NCBI GenBank assembly: GCA_028065725.1
Contig: JAPTVL010000435.1
Coordinates: 6,775 to 70,774 of the forward strand
Direction: 5' to 3'
Origin: Betaproteobacteria bacterium
GTDB lineage: Bacteria; Pseudomonadota; Gammaproteobacteria; Burkholderiales; Rhodocyclaceae
Length of the DNA stretch: 64,000 nucleotides
Positions 46,564 to 54,884 of this stretch are shown here, piece by piece. The notes below the pieces were generated by a model. The model worked only from the letters and a program-made list of their open reading frames with translations. It ran no database searches and had not been told where the DNA came from. Made by a program: the position numbers and the translations under genes. The stretch's first letter is position 1. The number at the start of each line of letters is the position of its first letter.

Positions 46564-46643
46564 GCAAGCATAGCGCCAATCGCCCGATCTGTGCGCGTGC
46601 CATTAGCCTGGTCGTGCACTTCGTCACACTCGCACTGCGCCGC

Positions 46644-49600
46644 TCACAGCAAGACCCGCTCGATGCCACCGTTGTTGGCGGCGCGCAGGTAGTCCTGCAT
46701 CCAGTCCGGACCGAGGATGGCCTTGGCCATCTCGACCACGATGTAGTCGGCCGTGATGTCCGCATCGTTGTCGTAGCGCGATAGACCCTGCAGGCAGGAG
46801 GGGCAGGAGGTGAGGATCTTCACCGTGTCGCCGGCGCCGACTTTCCGCAGTTCCGCCGCACCAGTCTCGATTTCCTGCTGCTTGCGGAAGCGGATCTGGG
46901 TCGACACGTCAGGCCGCGACACCGCTAGCGAGCCGGATTCGCCGCAGCAGCGGTCGCTGAGGTCGACGCGCTGGCCCATCAGGGCGTTGGCCACCTTGAT
47001 TCCCGAGTGATGCTTCATCGGTGTGTGGCAGGGCTCGTGGTACATGTACTGGACGCCTTTGATGCCGTCGAGCTTGATGCCCTTTTCGAACAGCCATTCG
47101 TGGATGTCCACCAGCCGGCAATCGGGGAAGATCTTGCCGAATTCGTACTTCAGCAGCTGATCCATGCAGGTGCCGCAGGACACCACCACGGTCTTGATGT
47201 CGAGGTAGTTCAGGGTATTGGCGACGCGGTGGAACAGCACGCGGTTGGCCGTGGTGATGGCCTGGCCCTTGTCCTCGTCGCCGCTGGCGGTCTGCGGATA
47301 GCCGCAGCAGAGGTAGCCCGGCGGCAGCACCGTGGTGGCGCCGGCATGCCAGAGCATGGCTTGGGTGGCCAGCCCGACCTGCGAGAACAGGCGTTCCGAG
47401 CCGCAGCCGGGGAAATAGAACACGGCTTCTGCATCCTCGGCGGACCGCTGCGGATTGCGGATCACCGGGATCAGACTGTCGTCCTCGACGTCGAGCAGGG
47501 CGCGCGAGGTGCGGTTCGGCACGTTCTTCGGCATCGGCTTGTTGAGGAAGTGGATCACCTGCGCCTTGAGCGCGGGGCGGCCCAGCGTCGCCGGCGGGTG
47601 TTTCACGCTGTCCTGGATCAGGCCGAAGGACTTCGCCAGGCGGTGGCCGAGGCGCTGCGCCTTGTAGCCGAGCTGGATCATGCCGGCGCGTACCAGCTTG
47701 ATGGTCGCCGGGTCGGTGGCGGAGAGGAAACCCATCGCCGCCGCGGTGCCCGGATTGAACTTCTTCTTGCCCTGGCGGCGCAGGAAGTTGCGCATCGCTA
47801 CCGAGACGTCGCCGAAATCGATGTCCACCGGGCAGGGCGTGACGCACTTGTGGCAGACCGTGCAGTGGTCGGCGACGTCGGAGAATTCGTCGAAATGCTG
47901 CAAGGAGATGCCGCGCCGGGTCTGCTCTTCATAAAGGAAGGCCTCGATCAGCAGCGAAGTGCCGAGGATCTTGTTGCGCGGGCTGTAGAGCAGGTTGGCG
48001 CGCGGCACGTGGGTCGAGCAGACCGGCTTGCACTTGCCGCAGCGCAGGCAGTTCTTGATCGAGTCGGAAATTTTGCCGATGTCCGACTGCTCCATGATCA
48101 GCGACTCGACGCCGAGCAGCGCGAACGACGGTGTGTAGGCGTTCGCCAGATCGCCGCCGGCCATCAGCTTGCCGCGGTTGAAGCGGCCTTCCGGGTCAAT
48201 CTGCTGCTTGTAGTCGCGGAAGGGGCGGATCTCGTCGTCGCTGAGGAACTCCAGCTTGGTGATGCCGATGCCATGCTCGCCGGAGATCACGCCGCCCAGC
48301 GACTTGGCCAGTGCCATGATGCGTTCGACGGCCTGGTAGGCCGTCTGTAGCATGGCGTAGTGGTCGGAATTGACCGGGATGTTGGTATGCACGTTGCCGT
48401 CGCCGGCATGCATGTGCAACGCGACGAAAACGCGGCCGCGCAGCACGTCCTTGTGGACAGCCTCGATCCCGGCCAGCACCGGTCCGAAGGCATTGCCTTC
48501 GAACAGACCTTCCAGCGGCGCCTTGAGCTCGGTCTTCCACGACACGCGCAGGCGGTAATCCTGCAGCTCGCGGAAATGCTGGTCGAGGTTGTCGAGCAGC
48601 GCCTGCCAGTTCGCGCGCACCCCGGCAACCAGTTCCAGCGCCTGCTCGCGCTTGTCGCCCAGCAGCAGTTCCGGGTCGAGGTTGGCGTCGCCCGCGTGCA
48701 GCGGCAGTTCGCCCTGCAGGTAGTCAGTCAGCGCATCGGCCAGCGCGATCTTGTTGACCAGCGAGAGCTCGATGTTGATGCGCTCGATGCCGTCGCAGTA
48801 GTCGCCCATGCGCGGCAGGGGAATGACGACGTCCTCATTGACCTTGAAGGCGTTGGTGTGTTTCGAGATTGCGGCGGTGCGCGCGCGGTCGAGCCAGAAC
48901 TTCTTGCGCGTCTCGGGCGAGACGGCGATGAAGCCCTCGGCGCCGCGCGCATTGGCCATGCGCACCACTTCCGAGGCGGCGGCCATCACCGCCGTGTCGT
49001 CAGCGCCGACTATGTCGCCGATCAGCACCATCTTCGGCCGGCCATGGCGTTTGGCCTTGGTCGCGTAGCCGACGGCACGCACATAGCGCTCGTCGAGGTG
49101 TTCCAGGCCGGCCAGCTGCACGCCGGCCGCGAGGCCCGCGCCGCCGGGCTTGAAGTAATCGGTGATCTCGACGATGGAGGGCACGGCATCGGTGACGCGG
49201 CCGAAGAATTCGAGACAGACCGTGCGCGTTACCGGCGGCATCTTGTGCAGCACCCAGACCGCCGAGGTGATCAGGCCGTCGGTGCCTTCCTTCTGCACGC
49301 CGGGAATGCCGGCGAGGAACTTGTCGGTGACGTCCTTGCCGAGACCCTCCTTGCGGAACAGCCGGCCCGGTACGTCGAGCCGCTCCTCGCCGAGCTTGTT
49401 CTTTCCTGTCGCGTCCCAGCGCACGAGGCGGAAGCTGACCAGTTCCTGCTCGTGGATCTTGCCGAAATTGTGGTTCAGGCGTTCGACGTCGAGCCAGTTG
49501 CCGTCCGGCGTCACCATGCGCCACGAGGCCAGGTTGTCCAGCGCCGTACCCCACAGCACGGCCTTCTTGCCGCCGGCGTTCATCGCGATGTTGCCGCCGA

Positions 49601-50414
49601 TGCAGGAGGCGTCGGCCGAGGTCGGGTCGCAGGCGAAGACCAGGTCGGCCTTTTCAGCGGCTTCCATGACGCGGCGCGTTACAAGGCCGGCGCCGGTGCG
49701 CACCGTCGCGTAATCGATGTCGGTGCCGGGCAGGCGCTTGATTTCGACGGCGCCCAGGTCGATCAGCTTTTCGGTGTTGATCACCACCGACAGCGCGTCG
49801 AGCGGCACCGCGCCGCCGGTGTAGCCGGTGCCGCCGCCGCGCGGGATGATGGTCAGGCCGAGTTCGATGCAGGCGCGCACCAGCGGCGCCATTTCCTCTT
49901 CGGTATCCGGCGCCAGCACCACGAAAGGATATTCGACGCGCCAGTCGGTGGCGTCGGTCACATGCGAGACGCGCGCCAGGCCGTCGAAGCAGATGTTGTC
50001 CTTGCGCGTGTGGCGTGCCAGAACCTTGAGCGCCTTCTTGCGCAGGCTGCGGGTTTCCTCGAACCAATACTCGAAGGACTGCACCGCAGTTTTCGCCGCG
50101 CTCAGCAGCAGCGCCACGCGCTCGTTCCCCTCGCGGCGCTTGTCGATTTCGTGCAGGCGGTGGCGCAAGGCCTCGATCAGCGCTTCGCGCCGTTCGCGAT
50201 TGGCCAGCAGGTCGTCTTCCAGATAGGGATTGCGCCGCACCACCCAGATGTCGCCCAGCACTTCGTAGAGCATGCGCGCCGAGCGGCCGGTGACGCGCTC
50301 CGCGCGCAACTCCGTCAGCGTCGCCCAAGCCTCGGCGCCGAGCAGGCGAATGACGATCTCGCGGTCGGAAAACGAGGTGTAGTTGTAGGGAATTTCGCGC
50401 AGGCGGGCGGTCAT
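46644..50414 (-). CDS. Fused FAD-linked oxidase and Fe-S oxidoreductase (DUF3683 type)
   Basis: A 1256-residue protein combining several modules. An N-terminal DUF3683-like part (about residues 1-170) precedes a PCMH-type FAD domain ('[20 protein letters not shown]', '[20 protein letters not shown]'), an FAD-oxidase C domain ('[15 protein letters not shown]', '[10 protein letters not shown]'), two ferredoxin-type 4Fe-4S clusters ('[13 protein letters not shown]', '[15 protein letters not shown]') and a C-terminal double CCG domain ('[11 protein letters not shown]', 'YLCCGYPQ', '[10 protein letters not shown]'). It resembles GlcD plus GlcF or a D-lactate dehydrogenase in one chain, passing electrons from a 2-hydroxy acid to quinone. 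The substrate is not proven. Confidence 0.9.
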   Translation of the reverse strand: MTARLREIPYNYTSFSDREIVIRLLGAEAWATLTELRAERVTGRSARMLYEVLGDIWVVRRNPYLEDDLLANRERREALIEALRHRLHEIDKRREGNERVALLLSAAKTAVQSFEYWFEETRSLRKKALKVLARHTRKDNICFDGLARVSHVTDATDWRVEYPFVVLAPDTEEEMAPLVRACIELGLTIIPRGGGTGYTGGAVPLDALSVVINTEKLIDLGAVEIKRLPGTDIDYATVRTGAGLVTRRVMEAAEKADLVFACDPTSADASCIGGNIAMNAGGKKAVLWGTALDNLASWRMVTPDGNWLDVERLNHNFGKIHEQELVSFRLVRWDATGKNKLGEERLDVPGRLFRKEGLGKDVTDKFLAGIPGVQKEGTDGLITSAVWVLHKMPPVTRTVCLEFFGRVTDAVPSIVEITDYFKPGGAGLAAGVQLAGLEHLDERYVRAVGYATKAKRHGRPKMVLIGDIVGADDTAVMAAASEVVRMANARGAEGFIAVSPETRKKFWLDRARTAAISKHTNAFKVNEDVVIPLPRMGDYCDGIERINIELSLVNKIALADALTDYLQGELPLHAGDANLDPELLLGDKREQALELVAGVRANWQALLDNLDQHFRELQDYRLRVSWKTELKAPLEGLFEGNAFGPVLAGIEAVHKDVLRGRVFVALHMHAGDGNVHTNIPVNSDHYAMLQTAYQAVERIMALAKSLGGVISGEHGIGITKLEFLSDDEIRPFRDYKQQIDPEGRFNRGKLMAGGDLANAYTPSFALLGVESLIMEQSDIGKISDSIKNCLRCGKCKPVCSTHVPRANLLYSPRNKILGTSLLIEAFLYEEQTRRGISLQHFDEFSDVADHCTVCHKCVTPCPVDIDFGDVSVAMRNFLRRQGKKKFNPGTAAAMGFLSATDPATIKLVRAGMIQLGYKAQRLGHRLAKSFGLIQDSVKHPPATLGRPALKAQVIHFLNKPMPKNVPNRTSRALLDVEDDSLIPVIRNPQRSAEDAEAVFYFPGCGSERLFSQVGLATQAMLWHAGATTVLPPGYLCCGYPQTASGDEDKGQAITTANRVLFHRVANTLNYLDIKTVVVSCGTCMDQLLKYEFGKIFPDCRLVDIHEWLFEKGIKLDGIKGVQYMYHEPCHTPMKHHSGIKVANALMGQRVDLSDRCCGESGSLAVSRPDVSTQIRFRKQQEIETGAAELRKVGAGDTVKILTSCPSCLQGLSRYDNDADITADYIVVEMAKAILGPDWMQDYLRAANNGGIERVLL
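46820..46845 (-). repeat. Dispersed 26-bp motif inside the oxidoreductase gene
   Basis: On the coding (minus) strand GAAAGTCGGCGCCGG followed by CGACACGGTGA, read in frame as K-V-G-A-G-D-T-V. This is the same frame and peptide as in the outer membrane channel gene, an unrelated protein. Confidence 0.45.
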
Positions 50415-50476
50415 GCCGTGTTTCGGTGGAACAAAGGGGCTCTATTGTAGGCGATGGGCTGCAACAGAGGCCCTGC

Positions 50477-50502
50477 GCGGCGTATGGTCAGCGCCGACTT
50501 TG
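50477..50502 (-). repeat. Dispersed 26-bp motif, copy 3
   Basis: On the minus strand CAAAGTCGGCGCTGA followed by CCATACGCCGC, 63 bp upstream of the large oxidoreductase start. The ACGG tail is changed to ACGC. Confidence 0.45.
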
Positions 50503-50575
50503 ATGCGCTACCATTCCCGCGCTTGAGCTAATGGGGGTCAGATTGAATTCAGTTTCGGGGCAACTGGTTTCCCCA

Positions 50576-50601
50576 AAAAGTCGGTGTTGGTGCGATGGCG
50601 G
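50576..50601 (+). repeat. Dispersed 26-bp motif, copy 4, at the edge of the toxin gene
   Basis: AAAAGTCGGTGTTGG followed by TGCGATGGCGG, the most diverged copy. It ends at the base before the toxin stop codon. Just upstream, GGGGTCAGATTGAATTC (50535-50551) and a GGGG...CCCC hairpin look like mobile-element debris. Confidence 0.4.
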
Positions 50602-50901
50602 TCAGGGTCGTTGCAATCGCTCCGTGATCGACGCAGGATTCTGGCGGCAGTCGAGCACGGCGACGACGGTGGCGATGTCGTCTCTCAGGTCGTAGTAAAT
50701 CGCGAACGGAAACCGCTTGGCGAGGGTGCGATGCAGTTTGCCGTCCGGCTTGGGATGGATACCGGCAAACAGCACCAGCGCATCGATGTCGGCGAACAGG
50801 CTGTCGAGAAAATACTCGCCGACGCCGGCCTGTTGCTCTTCGTAAAACGCATAGCCTTCGAGCAGGTCGGTTTCCGCCGAGCGGGCTATCCTGACTTGCA
50901 T
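50602..50901 (-). CDS. RelE/ParE superfamily toxin
   Basis: A 99-residue protein starting MQVRIARSAETDLLEGYAFY with the ParE-like pattern: 'ADIDALVLFAGIHPKPDGKL' and 'LAKRFPFAIYYDLRDDIATV', ending 'AVLDCRQNP'. Such toxins act on the ribosome-bound mRNA (RelE branch) or gyrase (ParE branch); the branch is not certain. It overlaps its antitoxin by 1 base, with the antitoxin first, the usual type II order. The pair sits between two copies of the dispersed 26-bp motif. Confidence 0.85.
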   Translation of the reverse strand: MQVRIARSAETDLLEGYAFYEEQQAGVGEYFLDSLFADIDALVLFAGIHPKPDGKLHRTLAKRFPFAIYYDLRDDIATVVAVLDCRQNPASITERLQRP

Positions 50902-51125
50902 CAGTGCGACTTGATCTGGGCGCGAATGCGTTCCTTGGCTTCGTTCCAGGGCGCTACCGATTCCTCACCGCTGGCGAGGCGGCGCAGGCGCTGCTCAAGC
51001 AGCTCGCCATGCCACGCGGGCAACTCCATGTTTCCGCCGGATTGCAGGCACAGCGAGTCCCAGAGCGTTTCCATCAGCTTCAGCTTCTCGGCAACCGGCA
51101 TGGCAACGATGTCGACGGTGGTCAT
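50901..51125 (-). CDS. Addiction module antitoxin (TIGR02574-like)
   Basis: A 74-residue acidic protein, 'MPVAEKLKLMETLWDSLC' then 'LPAWHGELLEQRLRRLASGE' and 'PWNEAKERIRAQ', the pattern of the short putative addiction module component family found next to RelE/ParE toxins. It would bind and neutralise the downstream toxin. GAGGAG lies 8 bases before the start. Short length and a helical composition without a clear DNA-binding domain are normal for this family. Confidence 0.85.
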   Translation of the reverse strand: MTTVDIVAMPVAEKLKLMETLWDSLCLQSGGNMELPAWHGELLEQRLRRLASGEESVAPWNEAKERIRAQIKSH

Positions 51126-51167
51126 CGGGGAACTCCTCTCATGGCGCTGGATGGAGCAGATGCTATC

Positions 51168-51193
51168 AAAAGTCGGCGCTGGCGACACGGCAA
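51168..51193 (+). repeat. Dispersed 26-bp motif, copy 5
   Basis: AAAAGTCGGCGCTGG followed by CGACACGGCAA. The 23 bases 51169-51191 are identical to those at 38126-38148 in the efflux channel gene. It lies between the antitoxin start and lemA, in the same orientation as copy 4, so the toxin-antitoxin pair is bracketed by direct copies. Confidence 0.55.
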
Positions 51194-51269
51194 GGGCATT
51201 CCGCCCCTTGCAATCGCGGGCCTTCGCCGCCATATTGCGAAGTGTCATTCCTCCCGATTGGAGAACACC

Positions 51270-51932
51270 ATGCGTATGCGTCTGCTTGCCGTCCTCGCCC
51301 TCGCGGCTTCCCTGCTGTCCGGTTGCGGCTACAACCAGATCCAGATCAACGACGAAGCGGTGACTGCCGCGTGGTCGGAAGTGCTGAACCAGTACAAGCG
51401 CCGCGCCGACCTGATTCCCAATCTGGTGTCGGTGGTGCAGGGCTATGCCAGCCACGAGAAGGACGTGCTGACGCGGGTCACCGAGGCGCGCGCCAATGTC
51501 GCGGGCCTGAAGGCCACGCCGGAACTGATCAACGATCCGGCCGCCTTCGCCAAGTTCCAGAAGGCCCAGGGCGAGCTGGGCGGCGCGCTGGCGCGCTTGC
51601 TCGTGGTGGCGGAAAACTATCCGCAGCTCAAGGCCGACACCAATTTCCGCGACCTGCAGGCGCAGGTGGAAGGCACCGAGAACCGCATTACGGTCGCCCG
51701 CAACCGCTACATCAAGAACGTGCAGGAGTACAACGTTTCGGTACGCACCTTTCCCAACAACCTGACCGCGATGGTCATGAGCTGGAAGCCGAAGGCCAAT
51801 TTCACGGTCGAGGACGAAAAGGCCATCTCGACGCCGCCGGCGATCAAGTTCGACTCGTCGGCGGCGCCTGCCGCACCTGCTCCGGCGCCTGCTGCCGCTC
51901 CCGCTTCGCCGACGTCCGCCGGTTATCAGTAA
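51270..51932 (+). CDS. LemA family lipoprotein
   Basis: A 220-residue protein with a lipobox ('LAASLLSGCG', Cys near 19) and the LemA helical domain ('NQIQINDEAVTAAWSEVLNQ', 'YKRRADLIPNLVSVVQGYAS', 'NRYIKNVQEYNVSVRTFPNN'). The C-terminal tail is Ala/Pro-rich. LemA proteins are membrane-associated and of unknown function, and are very often encoded with TPM-domain proteins, as here. Its stop directly abuts the GTG start of the next gene. Confidence 0.93.
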   Translation: MRMRLLAVLALAASLLSGCGYNQIQINDEAVTAAWSEVLNQYKRRADLIPNLVSVVQGYASHEKDVLTRVTEARANVAGLKATPELINDPAAFAKFQKAQGELGGALARLLVVAENYPQLKADTNFRDLQAQVEGTENRITVARNRYIKNVQEYNVSVRTFPNNLTAMVMSWKPKANFTVEDEKAISTPPAIKFDSSAAPAAPAPAPAAAPASPTSAGYQ

Positions 51933-52805
51933 GTGCGTCGTATCTGGTCCGCCTGGCTGGCGCTGGTCTGGCTGGCCTTGCTGCCGGCTACGGCCGGCGC
52001 GGCGGACCTCGTGCCGCTGCCGGCGCTCAGCGCACGCGTCACCGACCTGACCGGCACGCTTGACGCCACCCAGCGCGGCCGGCTTGAAGCGCAGCTCGCG
52101 GCCATCGACCGCAGCGGCCGGGCGCAGATTGCCATCCTGCTGCTGCCGACCACGCAGCCCGAGACCATCGAGCAATTCGGCATCCGCCTGGCCGAAGCCT
52201 GGAAGGTCGGGCGCAAGGGCGCCGACAACGGCGTCATAGTCATCGTCGCCAAGGACGATCGCAAGATGCGCATCGAAGTCGGCTACGGATTGGAAGGTTC
52301 GATCCCCGACGCCATCGCCAGGCGCATCGTCGCCGAGCGCATGGCGCCGCTGTTTAAGCAGGGCGATTTTTTCGGCGGACTGCGCGCCGCGGTCGAGGAC
52401 CTCGATCAGGCCACCGGCGGATCTGCGGCGGGCGCCGCGCCGGCCGTCGGGCAGCCGTCAGGCGTGCCTGCCGCGGCGCAGGACGGCGGCGGCGAACATC
52501 CCGACTGGTTCCAGTGGCTGTTCATGCTGATGGTCGGTGCCGGGGTGCTGCGCCTGCTGTTTGGCCTGTTCGGTTCGCTGGCGGCGGCGGCCATCGGCGG
52601 CTGGCTCGGTTTCATGGTGTTCGGCTCGCTGGCCCTGGCGCTGGGCGCGGCCGTAGTGATATTCCTGCTCTCCTTCGTCAATCTGTTTTCCGGCGGGCGC
52701 GGCGGCGGCGGCGGGTTTTCCAGCGGCGGTGGTTTCTCCGACGGCGGCGGATTTTCGGGGGGCGGCGGCAGCTTCGGCGGCGGCGGCGCCTCGGGGAACT
52801 GGTGA
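51933..52805 (+). CDS. TPM-domain membrane protein (YgcG family)
   Basis: A 290-residue protein with a signal peptide ending 'LLPATAGAAD', a periplasmic TPM domain (about residues 30-165; 'VTDLTGTLDATQRGRLEAQL', 'KMRIEVGYGLEGSIPDAIAR'), two membrane segments (about 195-245) and a C-terminus of Gly/Ser/Phe repeats ('SGGGFSDGGGFSGGGGSFGG'). A GTG start follows lemA without a gap. TPM domains have been linked to photosystem repair in plants and respiratory complex assembly; the bacterial role is open. Confidence 0.9.
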   Translation: MRRIWSAWLALVWLALLPATAGAADLVPLPALSARVTDLTGTLDATQRGRLEAQLAAIDRSGRAQIAILLLPTTQPETIEQFGIRLAEAWKVGRKGADNGVIVIVAKDDRKMRIEVGYGLEGSIPDAIARRIVAERMAPLFKQGDFFGGLRAAVEDLDQATGGSAAGAAPAVGQPSGVPAAAQDGGGEHPDWFQWLFMLMVGAGVLRLLFGLFGSLAAAAIGGWLGFMVFGSLALALGAAVVIFLLSFVNLFSGGRGGGGGFSSGGGFSDGGGFSGGGGSFGGGGASGNW

Positions 52806-52806
52806 T

Positions 52807-53304
52807 ATGAAGCTCTCGCGTTTGTTCAGGCATCTGTTGCTGCCGGACTGGTGGGTGCAGCGTGCGTTCTCGCGCGCCGACCTCGCGGCGATCGGAGACG
52901 CCGTCGCGGCCGGCGAGACATCGCATCGCGGCGAATTGCGCTTCGTCGTCGAAGGTCCGCTGCCGCTGTCGGCGCTATGGCGCGGCATGTCGGCACGGGC
53001 GCGCGCCGTGGAAGTGTTCGCGGCGCAGCGCGTGTGGGACACGGCGGAAAACTCCGGCATCCTGATCTATGTGCAACTGGTCGACCACAAAGTCGAAATC
53101 CTGGCCGATCGAGGCATCGCCGCGCGCGTGTCGCAGGCCGAATGGGAGGCGATCTGCCGCGCCATGGAGGCGAGTTTCCGCCGCGGCGAATGGCGGCAGG
53201 GCGCGCTGCAGGCCGTGACGCGCGCCGGGGAACTGCTGGTGCGGCACTTCCCCGCAGGCGAGGTCAATCTCAACGAGCTGCCGGATCAGCCCGTAGTGCT
53301 CTAG
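52807..53304 (+). CDS. Second TPM-domain protein
   Basis: A 165-residue protein without signal peptide. The TPM-like part includes 'HRGELRFVVEGPLPLSALWR', 'VWDTAENSGILIYVQLVDHK' and 'VEILADRGIAARVSQAEWEA'. It is the usual third member of LemA/TPM/TPM clusters. It starts 1 base after the preceding stop. The function is unknown; conserved linkage suggests that the three act together at the membrane. Confidence 0.88.
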   Translation: MKLSRLFRHLLLPDWWVQRAFSRADLAAIGDAVAAGETSHRGELRFVVEGPLPLSALWRGMSARARAVEVFAAQRVWDTAENSGILIYVQLVDHKVEILADRGIAARVSQAEWEAICRAMEASFRRGEWRQGALQAVTRAGELLVRHFPAGEVNLNELPDQPVVL

Positions 53305-53351
53305 GCGGTTCCGTCGCCAGCGGCGGTGCAGCCCTCGGCTAGACTCCGCGC

Positions 53352-54725
53352 ATGACCGCCCACCGCTCCCTGCCGCGCGAACTGCTGCACCTGGCCTGGC
53401 CGGTGCTGATCGCCCAGGCCGCGGTGATGGCCAATGGCGTGATCGACACGCTGATGGCCGGCCGTCTCTCGCCGACCGACCTGGCGGCGGTGGGCATCGG
53501 CGCCAGCATCTATGCCACGGTATTCGTCACCGCCATGGGCGTGCTGCTGGCGCTGACTCCCGTAGTCTCCCATCACTACGGCGCCGGGCGCTACGCCGAG
53601 ATCGGCGCCGACGTGCGGCAATGCGCCTGGCTGGCGCTCGCCTTGTCGCTGCTGGCCTTTGCCGTGCTCAAGCATCCTGACCCGCTGCTGGCCTTTTCGC
53701 GCCTGACACCCGAAGTCGAACTCAAGGTGCGCGCCTATCTCGACGGCGTGGCCTGGGCGGTGCCGGGCGCGTTGTTCTTCCGCGTCTTCTTCGGCTTCAC
53801 CGCCGGCATCGGCCGGACGCAGCCGATCATGGCCTTCAACCTGCTCGGCCTGCTGCTGAAAGTGCCCCTCAACTGGGTCTTCATCCACGGCCACTTCAGC
53901 CTGCCGGCCATGGGCGGCGCCGGCTGCGGCTGGTCCACCGCGGTCATCATGTGGATCGTCGCCACGGCGGCCTGGCTCTGGTGCCGGCGCGATGCCGACT
54001 ACGCGCCCTACGCCGTCTTCGCCCGCTTCGATCCGCCGCGCCCGGCCGCGCTGCGCGAACTGCTGGTGCTGGGCCTGCCGATGGGCGCCACCTTCATGGT
54101 CGATGTCACCGCCTTCACCTTCATGGCGCTGTTCATCGCGCGGCTCGGGCCGGAGATTTCGGCCGCGCACCAGATCGCCGCCAACGTCGCGGTGTTCGTC
54201 TTCATGCTGCCGCTGGCCCTGGGCAGCGCCACCGGCGTGCTGGTCGGCCAGGCCTTGGGCGCCGGCAACAGTCGGCGTGCGCGCCACGCCGGCCTGCTCG
54301 GGCTGGCCATCGCCTGCGGCGTCGCGGCACTGACCGGCGCCGTGATCTGGCTGGCCACCGGCGCGCTGGCACGCGCCTACACGCCCGATCCGCAAGTGGC
54401 CGCCGCCGCCGCGACGCTGCTCGCCATCGTCGCCCTGTATCACCTCGTCGACGCCGTGCAGGCGGTCATGGCCCAGGTGCTGCGCGGCTACAAGCGCGCC
54501 ACGGCGCCGATGCTGATCTATGCGATCTCGCTGTGGGGCGTCGGGCTGGGCGGCGGCTACCTGCTGGGCCTGACCGACACCTTTGGCGCGGCGCGAGGTG
54601 CGGCAGGCTTCTGGTGGGCGGCGGTGGCGAGCCTGGCGCTTGCGGGGGCGGGGGTGCTGGGCTACTTCCTGAGGATTTCGCGTCATGAAGACAGGCGCCA
54701 TCCACCCTGCGATACGTCTTCATGA
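53352..54725 (+). CDS. MATE family efflux transporter
   Basis: A 457-residue protein with twelve hydrophobic helices. It begins 'LPRELLHLAWPVLIAQAAVM' and 'NGVIDTLMAGRLSPTDLAAV', the standard MATE opening, and repeats the pattern in the second half ('LLVLGLPMGATFMVDVTAFT'). It exports cationic drugs or metabolites with sodium or proton antiport. It is a single gene, possibly read from the LemA/TPM operon 47 bases upstream. Confidence 0.93.
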   Translation: MTAHRSLPRELLHLAWPVLIAQAAVMANGVIDTLMAGRLSPTDLAAVGIGASIYATVFVTAMGVLLALTPVVSHHYGAGRYAEIGADVRQCAWLALALSLLAFAVLKHPDPLLAFSRLTPEVELKVRAYLDGVAWAVPGALFFRVFFGFTAGIGRTQPIMAFNLLGLLLKVPLNWVFIHGHFSLPAMGGAGCGWSTAVIMWIVATAAWLWCRRDADYAPYAVFARFDPPRPAALRELLVLGLPMGATFMVDVTAFTFMALFIARLGPEISAAHQIAANVAVFVFMLPLALGSATGVLVGQALGAGNSRRARHAGLLGLAIACGVAALTGAVIWLATGALARAYTPDPQVAAAAATLLAIVALYHLVDAVQAVMAQVLRGYKRATAPMLIYAISLWGVGLGGGYLLGLTDTFGAARGAAGFWWAAVASLALAGAGVLGYFLRISRHEDRRHPPCDTSS

Positions 54726-54800
54726 CGCCTCGCTATTGGTAGCGACTTCGGCGCATACTCCATCCGCATTGATGCAAATCATCGCGGGCGCCATGGCAAA

Positions 54801-54826
54801 TCGCCGTCCCGCCAGCGCCGACTTTC
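54801..54826 (-). repeat. Dispersed 26-bp motif, copy 6, upstream of cas3
   Basis: On the minus strand GAAAGTCGGCGCTGG followed by CGGGACGGCGA, 58 bp upstream of the cas3 start and at the boundary between the host genes and the CRISPR-Cas locus. Confidence 0.5.
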
Positions 54827-54884
54827 GGTGAAAAATGTTTGGCAGGCTCGTCTGGTGAGCCTTGCGATAGTCAAGATAGGGAGC

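Noticed and set aside
48360..50450. A 696-codon plus-strand frame opposite the large oxidoreductase
   Set aside because: Antisense shadow; composition typical of reversed GC-rich coding sequence.
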